Assembly (NCBI GenBank): GCA_030146905.1
Contig: JASLAV010000509.1
Span: forward strand, 1-20,391
Reading direction: 5' to 3'
From: Lentzea sp.
Lineage (GTDB): Bacteria > Actinomycetota > Actinomycetes > Mycobacteriales > Pseudonocardiaceae
DNA: 20,391 bases
How positions within the stretch are numbered: the stretch's first letter is position 1; each line of letters opens with the position of its first letter. Below, one piece after another: positions 14,656 to 20,391 of this stretch. The notes below the pieces were generated by a model. It was not told where the DNA came from. It searched no databases and saw only the letters and a list, made by a program, of their open reading frames with translations. The position numbers were made by a program, and so were the translations under genes.

Positions 14656-15186
14656 TCACGTCCTGTCGAGGAACTTCCTCATCATCGCCAGCTGCGCCGT
14701 CCTGGACTTCTCGATCCGCTCCGCCAGGTCTTTCACCCCTTCGTGGGCACCACTGCCCGCCTCCCAGCGGGCCATCTGCACGGCGTCGTCCTGGTGGGCG
14801 ATCAGGAAGTTGAGCAGCCGCCGGTCGAACTCCGCGCCGCGCAACGCCGCCAGCCTGCCCACCTCCTCCGGGTCGGAGCGGCGCATGCCGCCGTGGCCCG
14901 CGTGCGAGTCGGGCGGGGCCGTCAGCGGCTCGCCCCACTCCGTGAGCCAGCCCCTCATCGTGTCGGCCTCGCTCGCCTGGGTCGACTCGATCGCGGCCGC
15001 CAGCATGCGCAGCTCGTCGTCCCGGGCGCGGTCGGCGGCGAGCGCGACCACCTCCAGGCCCTGCTGGTGGTGCGGGAGCATCATCTGCAGGAACATCACG
15101 TCCAGCGGGTCGCCGCGCAGCACGGTGTCCGGTCGCGCGGCGCAACCGGACACCACCAGTGCGAGCACCAGCACGAGCGACCGCAT
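14656..15186 (-). CDS. DUF305 lipoprotein, possible copper-binding protein
   Basis: 176 residues. A short signal peptide ends in the lipobox VSGC (lipidated Cys15), so the protein should be anchored to the outer face of the membrane. The DUF305 domain has the family hallmarks MFLQMMLPHHQQGLEVVALA (about 31-50) and FLIAHQDDAVQMARWE (about 127-142), plus a DSHAGHGGM segment (94-101). These His/Met clusters are plausible metal ligands, and some DUF305 proteins, such as cyanobacterial CopM, have been linked to copper binding. The ATG shares one base with the LPMO stop (TGATG), implying translational coupling. Because LPMOs need copper, delivery or storage of copper for the LPMO is an attractive inference, not shown by sequence alone. 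The open frame upstream of 15186 overlaps the LPMO gene and is not used. Confidence 0.87.
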   Translation of the reverse strand: MRSLVLVLALVVSGCAARPDTVLRGDPLDVMFLQMMLPHHQQGLEVVALAADRARDDELRMLAAAIESTQASEADTMRGWLTEWGEPLTAPPDSHAGHGGMRRSDPEEVGRLAALRGAEFDRRLLNFLIAHQDDAVQMARWEAGSGAHEGVKDLAERIEKSRTAQLAMMRKFLDRT

Positions 15187-16040
15187 CAGAGGCGCCGCCA
15201 GAGCGCGGGCGTGTTCGGCGGTTCCCACCCGGCGAGGGCGGTGTGCGCCTGCTGGCACTCGTAGCTCACGCCGTTGTAGGTGACCCGGTTGCCGATCTGG
15301 TAGGTCGTGCCCACGGTCCAAGTCCCGCTCGCGGGCGGCTGGGTCGTCGTGGTCGTGGTCGTCGGGGGAGGCGTGGTCGTCGTGGTGGTCGGCGGCGGGG
15401 TGCTGCCGCCGCCGAAGTCGACGTCCGAGCACGTGTAGAACGCTTCCGCGCTGCCGACGACGCGCTGCCAGATCGAGTAGATGACGTGGCGGCCACCGCG
15501 TTGCGGGATGTTGAGCGTCCAGTTCGTGAACGTCGTCGGGTTCTGGTTGTTGAACGTGGCCAGGTGCACGAGGTCGGACCAGCGCAGCGGCTGGGTCGGG
15601 TTCCAGCCGTCCCTCGTGATGTAGAACTCGAAGTTGCTGTTCGAGTGCGGAGCCGACGCGTGGTAGGTCACCGTCAGCGGCCCGGCGGAGATGCGCTTGG
15701 CGGGCCAGTCAGCGCGTTGCAGGTCGAGACCGCGGTACTTGTCGCGGCCCGCGCTGCACAGCTTGCCGTCGGGGATGATCTGGCGGTGGCGCCCGCCCGC
15801 GTCGAGCAGCGAGACCTCGTTCCAGTCGTAGTAGGCCTGCGTGCCACCGGCGGCGACGGCGGCCTTGCACGCCTCGGACTTCGGCGTCTCGGGGCCTTCG
15901 TTCTTGCACGTGTAGACCCGGCTGGCCGGATCGGACATCGTGCCGTGGGCGCTGGCGGTCGTCGTGGGGACGAGAAGAGCGACGGCCAGAGCTGCGGATG
16001 CGGTGAGGCTCGCGAGGGCGAGCCGGTTCCGTGCCTTCAT
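15186..16040 (-). CDS. Secreted AA10 lytic polysaccharide monooxygenase with CBM5/12
   Basis: 284 residues. A Sec signal peptide ends TTTASA-HG, so mature protein starts with His32, the first ligand of the copper histidine brace. The AA10 domain (32-210) has HGTMSDPASR, PDGKLCSAGRD, the second brace histidine most likely His132 in SAPHSNSNFEFYITRDGW, and NIPQRGGRHVIYSIWQRVVG with FYTCSDVDF. A Pro/Thr linker (214-236) joins a small carbohydrate-binding module (about 239-284: YQIGNRVTYNGVSYECQQAH, then W at 281) of the CBM5/12 chitin-binding type. It should cleave crystalline chitin oxidatively; cellulose is less likely with this module. AGGAGG sits four bases before the ATG. It heads the operon LPMO-DUF305-DoxX-PRC-barrel, and a DasR-like operator lies upstream. 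Confidence 0.95.
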   Translation of the reverse strand: MKARNRLALASLTASAALAVALLVPTTTASAHGTMSDPASRVYTCKNEGPETPKSEACKAAVAAGGTQAYYDWNEVSLLDAGGRHRQIIPDGKLCSAGRDKYRGLDLQRADWPAKRISAGPLTVTYHASAPHSNSNFEFYITRDGWNPTQPLRWSDLVHLATFNNQNPTTFTNWTLNIPQRGGRHVIYSIWQRVVGSAEAFYTCSDVDFGGGSTPPPTTTTTTPPPTTTTTTTQPPASGTWTVGTTYQIGNRVTYNGVSYECQQAHTALAGWEPPNTPALWRRL

Positions 16041-16064
16041 TGCTCCTCCTGGCAGGGGGAGGCG

Positions 16065-16093
16065 GCGAACACCTCGCGTGAGGACGTGTTCGC
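16065..16093 (-). promoter_or_regulatory. Hairpin in the LPMO 5' leader
   Basis: Perfect 8-bp arms GCGAACAC (16065-16072) and GTGTTCGC (16086-16093) around 13 bases that contain a further small CTC/GAG stem. It lies 25-53 bp before the LPMO start, inside the probable leader. It might affect transcript stability or translation. Confidence 0.3.
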
Positions 16094-16120
16094 GTGGCGG
16101 GTTCGGCGGCCCGGTACACG

Positions 16121-16143
16121 AGTGTAGACAAGTGGTCCGACCA
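16121..16143 (-). promoter_or_regulatory. Probable LPMO promoter with DasR-like operator
   Basis: TGGTCCGACCA (16133-16143) resembles the DasR site TGGTCTAGACCA but has one central base fewer. On the minus strand it lies directly before a -10-like TACACT (16126-16121), so a bound repressor would block the promoter. Chitin-utilisation genes of actinomycetes are classically repressed by DasR through such sites. Confidence 0.4.
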
Positions 16144-16320
16144 TTTTCGACGGCCAACCGACGGAATCGGCGGAGTTCGCGGCTCCCGGTGGCGGAGAGC
16201 GAGGATCTCACTCTCCGTCCAACGTGGACCCACCGCGCAGCAGCGGGAACCTGAGCCGGCGATGAGTTCCGCCCGCGACTCCGGTCCACCTACAGGAGCC
16301 GGACTGAGAGGGTGGTGCGC

Positions 16321-16665
16321 GTGGACATGCACAGCGTGATGTGTGTGAGTGACCTGGCCAGGTCACTGGAGTGGTACGGGGTGTTCCTCGGCCGTGCGGC
16401 GGACGAGGTCATCGGCGAGGAGCACCTCTGGCAGGTGGGGGAGAACGCCTACCTCGTCCTCGACGCCCGCGAGGTGCGAGAACAGCGCGTGGGCGGATCC
16501 ATGATCACGTTCGGTGTGGCCATGACCGAGTTCGAGGAGGCGCTGGCACGGCTCGCCGCGCATGGCATCGGCCACGAGCCCGTCGAGACGTACTCCAACG
16601 GCGTGCGGCACGTCGAGGTGCTCGATCCGGACGGCAACAGCCTGTCGCTCGCCGCGTTGCCGTAG
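16321..16665 (+). CDS. VOC superfamily (glyoxalase/bleomycin-resistance-like) protein
   Basis: 114 residues, one vicinal-oxygen-chelate domain of two beta-alpha-beta-beta-beta modules. The first is MCVSDLARSLEWYGVFLGRA; the second is GVAMTEFEEALARLAAHGI, ending VRHVEVLDPDGNSLSLAALP, where the DPDGN turn is diagnostic. Members include glyoxalases, dioxygenases and drug-binding proteins, and this short single-domain form does not allow a substrate to be named. GAGAGGG at 16306-16312 lies eight bases before the GTG at 16321; GTG at 16312 or 16315 and ATG at 16327 are alternatives. It stands divergent to the LPMO operon and 49 bp before the phosphate transporter gene, possibly in the same transcript. 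Confidence 0.85.
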   Translation: MDMHSVMCVSDLARSLEWYGVFLGRAADEVIGEEHLWQVGENAYLVLDAREVREQRVGGSMITFGVAMTEFEEALARLAAHGIGHEPVETYSNGVRHVEVLDPDGNSLSLAALP

Positions 16666-16714
16666 TTCACCCGGACGTGGGGCGCTGTTCACCCAGGGCG
16701 GCAATCCGGCGGGC

Positions 16715-17791
<1,077 letters not shown>

Positions 17792-17802
17792 GGAGTCCTG
17801 CT

Positions 17803-17991
17803 GTGCACGTCGACTGGTCCGGGTTGGGACAGGTGCTGGGAATCTCGCTCGTGCTCGGCGTGGGCGTGGTGACGCTGTTCTCGGCGGGCCTCGCCCAAGC
17901 CGACCGCGGCCACCGCGTGGTGCCCGCACTGAGTTTCACGGAGTGCGTCGCCCTGGTCGTCTACGGCATCTACCTCGTGGCCGTGCACTGA
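17803..17991 (+). CDS. Small two-helix membrane protein following the phosphate transporter
   Basis: 62 residues with two hydrophobic segments (about 10-30 and 44-61) joined by a short polar loop AQADRGHRVV. I recognise no named domain. GTG 17803 has AGGAG seven bases upstream, and that site overlaps the end of the PiT gene, so the two genes are almost certainly cotranscribed. Small proteins of this shape occur directly after PiT genes in other actinobacteria as I recall them, which would fit an accessory or stabilising subunit. That role is inferred. Confidence 0.75.
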   Translation: MHVDWSGLGQVLGISLVLGVGVVTLFSAGLAQADRGHRVVPALSFTECVALVVYGIYLVAVH

Positions 17992-18058
17992 TGCGCGTCG
18001 GCCGATGGTTCGTCGTAGAGTCGGCGACGTCGGCTGACTCGAGACAGGACAGACGTAG

Positions 18059-18304
18059 ATGAGCGACGAGAACGTGCTGGGCCGCATCAACGAACTGGTC
18101 GACGAGGAGCACGAGCTGCGTGAGCAGCTCGCCTCCGGGGAGATCGGCACGGACGAGGAGCACGCCCGGCTCCGCTCGCTGGAGGAAGCCCTCGACCAGT
18201 GCTGGGACCTCCTGCGGCGTCGCCGTTCCGCGCGGGCGCGGGGCGAGGACGCCGACGACGTCCAGGCCCGTCCGGCCGGCGAGGTCGAGGGTTACCTGCA
18301 GTAG
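18059..18304 (+). CDS. DUF2630 family protein
   Basis: 81 residues, almost entirely charged helix. The sequence INELVDEEHELREQL, then LRSLEEALDQCWDLLRRRRS, is typical of DUF2630, a short actinobacterial family with a two-helix hairpin and no known function. Close Arg/Glu spacing suggests a soluble coiled-coil protein. The ATG at 18059 starts at the usual family N-terminus, although the ribosome-binding site is weak. It ends one base before the stop of the convergent GtrA-like gene, an unusually tight arrangement that leaves no room for a terminator between them. Confidence 0.88.
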   Translation: MSDENVLGRINELVDEEHELREQLASGEIGTDEEHARLRSLEEALDQCWDLLRRRRSARARGEDADDVQARPAGEVEGYLQ

Positions 18305-18305
18305 G

Positions 18306-18797
18306 TCACTTCGCGTCGCGGAAGATGACCCAGCGCATCACGCTGTACATGAACGCGGCCTCGCACGCCCCTGCCACGATCCTCGACAGGTGGTACTGCA
18401 GGCCGATCTCGGTCAGCGCGCTGCCGACGCCCAGGATGAACGCCAGGTAGTTGATCGCGATCGCCACCGCGTACAGGCCGGCCTGCGGGCCGACCGGCGC
18501 GTGCGAGCGGAAGTTCAGCGCCCGGTTGAGCACGAAGCTCAGGCCGAACGCCAGCACGTAGGCGATCGTGAAGGCGACGGGCACCGCCAGCCCGAGGCCG
18601 CTGCGGAACAGCGTGAGCAGCAGCAGGTCGACGGCGAACGTGAAGCCGTTGATCAGCGCGAAGCCGAGCAGGCTGGGGGCGACGACCCGCGCGAGACCGA
18701 ACGGCAGCCGCCTCGCGACGACTTCCATCAGTTCGTGGAACCTGGTGCCGAGGTCCTTCTCGGTGTCGTCCAAGGTGGTCTGCTGCCCGCCGGTCAT
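18306..18797 (-). CDS. GtrA-like membrane protein
   Basis: 163 residues. After a charged N-terminal stretch (about 1-40) there are four membrane helices: LLGFALINGFTFAVDLLLLT, VAFTIAYVLAFGLSFVLNRA, a segment starting AGLYAVAIAINYLAFILG, and a final helix ending MYSVMRWVIFRDAK. The second helix ends in the GtrA-typical NRALNFRS motif. GtrA-like proteins are thought to help move polyprenyl-linked sugars across the membrane for cell-wall or glycan modification. No glycosyltransferase gene is adjacent. ATG 18797 is used; the GTG two codons earlier (18803) is equally possible as neither has a clear ribosome-binding site. Confidence 0.85.
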   Translation of the reverse strand: MTGGQQTTLDDTEKDLGTRFHELMEVVARRLPFGLARVVAPSLLGFALINGFTFAVDLLLLTLFRSGLGLAVPVAFTIAYVLAFGLSFVLNRALNFRSHAPVGPQAGLYAVAIAINYLAFILGVGSALTEIGLQYHLSRIVAGACEAAFMYSVMRWVIFRDAK

Positions 18798-18930
18798 GGT
18801 CACGACAGTGCCACGGCCGGCAGGGGCGAACCCGGCGAAACGTCCTCCACTCGCCAGGCCGTCCGCAGGAGTTCAGCCTCCGTGCCGGCGCTGTTCGAGC
18901 GATCTTCACCGGAACTGGGGAGCAGTAGGA

Positions 18931-19839
18931 TCAGCTGTTCACCTTGCGCCACGACGACGGGCTCATCCCGTGCAGCCTGCCGAACGTCCTCGCGAAGTAC
19001 CCGGCGTCCGGGAACCCCACCTGCCGCCCGATGTCGCTCACGGTCAGCTCCGTCACGGCCAGCAGCCGCCTCGCCTGGACCATCCGGCGCTCGGTGATCC
19101 ACTCCTGCACCGTGCGGCCGGTCCGCCTGCGCACCGTCGACGTCAGGTGGCCGGGGGAGATGCTGACCGCGGCCGCGACCTCGCGCAGCGACAACGGTCC
19201 GGGGTAGCGGTGCTCGATCACGTCGAACACCTCGGCGAGCAGCGGTTCGGCGTTCTCGCGCAGGTCGCCGACCACGTCCGCGGCGAGCCGTGACACCCCG
19301 ACCAGCAGCAGCACCAGATGGGCCTTCACGGCGTCGCGGTAGCCCTCACGGCGTTGCCGGAGCTCGTCGTCGAGCGCCTCGATCCGGGACGTCCACTCGT
19401 CGCGCCGCGCGGGAGGCACCTTGAGCCGCAACGCGCCGACCGCGCCGCCGCGCACGAACGGGAACAGCAACGGGTGGGTGCGCCACGTCAGGTGCGCGGC
19501 GGGGGTGTCCTCGCCGAGCGCGTCGGCGGTGAAGAACACGCCCCAGCCCCGTGCGTCCACCAGGTCGTCGCTGTGCGCCTTGCCCATCACGTCGCCAGGC
19601 GCGATGACGAACAGGTCGCCGGCCTCGACCTCCCTGACCTGCTTGCCGGTCCGCACGATGCCGCCGTCGGCGCCGAAGTAGGCGATGCCGGGGAAGTCGT
19701 GCGAGTGGGCCTCGTGGGCACCGTTGATGTCCGCGTCGTGGCCCAGTGGCACCACCGCGACCGCCAGCTCGCCGGGTGACGGCCGCCAGGTGTAGGTGGC
19801 CGGCTGGTCACGGCTGAGAGGAGTCCGTCGGGTTCGCAC
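18931..19839 (-). CDS. AraC-family transcriptional regulator with cupin-like sensor
   Basis: 302 residues. The N-terminal part (about 20-160) is a cupin-like effector domain: AHEAHSHDFPGIAYFGADGG with three close histidines, then VEAGDLFVIAPGDVMG. The C-terminal about 90 residues form the double helix-turn-helix: LSLREVAAAVSISPGHLTST for the first and LTVSDIGRQVGFPDAGYFAR with TFGRLHGMSPSSWRK for the second. It would respond to a small molecule bound in the cupin. It starts at a GTG at 19839 with only a weak GGGAC upstream. It is divergent from the methyltransferase gene across a 70-bp gap containing two direct AAACCGTG repeats, so regulation of that gene is likely. Confidence 0.92.
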   Translation of the reverse strand: MRTRRTPLSRDQPATYTWRPSPGELAVAVVPLGHDADINGAHEAHSHDFPGIAYFGADGGIVRTGKQVREVEAGDLFVIAPGDVMGKAHSDDLVDARGWGVFFTADALGEDTPAAHLTWRTHPLLFPFVRGGAVGALRLKVPPARRDEWTSRIEALDDELRQRREGYRDAVKAHLVLLLVGVSRLAADVVGDLRENAEPLLAEVFDVIEHRYPGPLSLREVAAAVSISPGHLTSTVRRRTGRTVQEWITERRMVQARRLLAVTELTVSDIGRQVGFPDAGYFARTFGRLHGMSPSSWRKVNS

Positions 19840-19857
19840 CGTCAGATCGTCCCACTC

Positions 19858-19884
19858 AAACCGTGGATCGACACAGAAACCGTG
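19858..19884. promoter_or_regulatory. Direct repeat AAACCGTG, possible AraC-type operator
   Basis: Two identical 8-bp copies (19858-19865 and 19877-19884) start 19 bp apart, close to two helical turns, the spacing expected for the paired half-sites of AraC-family proteins. They fill the gap between the divergent AraC-type and methyltransferase genes. Confidence 0.4.
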
Positions 19885-19909
19885 CTGTGAAGCCGGTCAG
19901 AATCACCTC

Positions 19910-20391
19910 ATGACCGAAAAATCGTCCCAGGAGCGGGACTACCTGCCGGGAATGGGCAAGCACTTCCTGCTGCCGCTGTACGACGTCGTGCACCTCGTGT
20001 CCGGGCTCGCGCGCGTGCACGACGAGATGGTCGCGCTGGCGGACGTGCGCGAGGGCGACCGGGTGCTGGACGTCGGGTGCGGCACGGGAAACTTGTTGCG
20101 CGCCACGGGGAAGCGGCACCCAGGCGCCGAGCTCACCGGAGTGGACCCCGACCTGAAGATGCTCGCCAGGGCGGAGCGCAAGCTGAGGAGGGCAGGGCTG
20201 GCGGCGCGGCTGGACAGGGGGTTCGCGCAGGAGCTGGCGTTCGCCGACGGCTCGTTCGACAAGGTCTTCTCCAGCCTGATGCTGCACCACCTCGACACCC
20301 CGTCGAAGGACGAGATGCTCGCCGAGATCCGCCGGGTGCTGCGGCCAGGCGGTGTGCTCGTGCTGGCCGACGCCGTGTTCCACGACCACGG
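19910..20391 (+). CDS. Class I SAM-dependent methyltransferase, cut by window edge
   Basis: The first 160 residues of a Rossmann-fold methyltransferase. Motif I is VLDVGCGTGNLL (52-63), the acidic end of strand 2 is GVDPDLKML (about 78-86), motif post-II is ELAFADGSFDKVFSSLMLHH (about 108-127) and RRVLRPGGVLVLAD (141-154) is motif III. This is the UbiE/Methyltransf_11 pattern, methylating a small molecule or lipid rather than nucleic acid. The N-terminus YLPGMGKHFLLPLYDVVHLV suggests a membrane-near or lipid substrate, but this is weak evidence. The ATG at 19910 begins the family-typical sequence; no strong ribosome-binding site is seen. Confidence 0.9.
   Translation, partial: MTEKSSQERDYLPGMGKHFLLPLYDVVHLVSGLARVHDEMVALADVREGDRVLDVGCGTGNLLRATGKRHPGAELTGVDPDLKMLARAERKLRRAGLAARLDRGFAQELAFADGSFDKVFSSLMLHHLDTPSKDEMLAEIRRVLRPGGVLVLADAVFHDH

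Noticed and set aside
13787..15145. 452-codon minus-strand open frame
   Set aside because: It crosses the PRC-barrel, DoxX and DUF305 genes in another frame, and is mostly Arg/Ala/Gly. The three real genes have matching domains and ribosome-binding sites.
15340..15415. Simple-sequence tract of GTC/GTG triplets
   Set aside because: It only encodes the Pro/Thr linker of the LPMO and is not a separate repeat element.

Overview
The window reads as chromosomal DNA of a high-GC actinomycete. Supporting signs are the G/C-ending codons, the many GTG starts, the DUF2630, DUF998 and DUF4142 proteins, a chitin-type AA10 LPMO with a CBM5/12 module, and OmpR- and NarL-type two-component pairs. A Pseudonocardiaceae-like host (Lentzea/Saccharothrix/Amycolatopsis type) is my inference; no rRNA or marker gene is present to confirm it.

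Layout. (1) 1-1532, minus: an OmpR-type response regulator and an overlapping, window-truncated HAMP histidine kinase. (2) 1778-3653, plus: a tiny two-CxxC protein, a secreted DUF4142 protein with a C-terminal anchor, and a stand-alone TrkA-N/RCK-like NAD-binding protein. Related short palindromes (core YGCRCARTGCR) lie before the regulator operon, before the DUF4142 gene and before the RCK-like gene, which suggests a local regulon. (3) 7420-3880, minus: ABC ATPase, ABC-2 permease, DesK-type kinase and NarL-type regulator, every junction overlapping or nearly so. The permease is split by a one-base frameshift near 6367. (4) 7850-10285, plus: a rifampin-phosphotransferase/PEP-synthase-like enzyme. 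(5) 11214-10510 and 11355-11846: a DUF998 membrane protein divergent from a MarR-like regulator, sharing a 34-bp imperfect palindrome.

(6) 11847-13760 is gene-poor and looks decayed. It holds one intact SnoaL-like gene, a possible TetR N-terminal remnant and a frameshifted fragment of a repeat-type 'membrane-associated oxidoreductase' protein. (7) 16040-13759, minus: AA10 LPMO, a DUF305 lipoprotein overlapping it by one base, DoxX and a PRC-barrel protein. A copper-dependent secreted oxidase next to a His/Met-rich lipoprotein of a family linked to copper suggests copper supply to the LPMO; this is the most interesting idea in the window. (8) 16321-18304, plus: a VOC protein, a PiT phosphate transporter, a small membrane protein and DUF2630. 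(9) 18797-18306, minus: GtrA-like protein. (10) 19839-18931, minus: AraC-type regulator, divergent from a methyltransferase that runs off the right edge.

I found no tRNA, rRNA, CRISPR array, intact transposase or phage gene. All names rest on recognising motifs by eye, without database searches.
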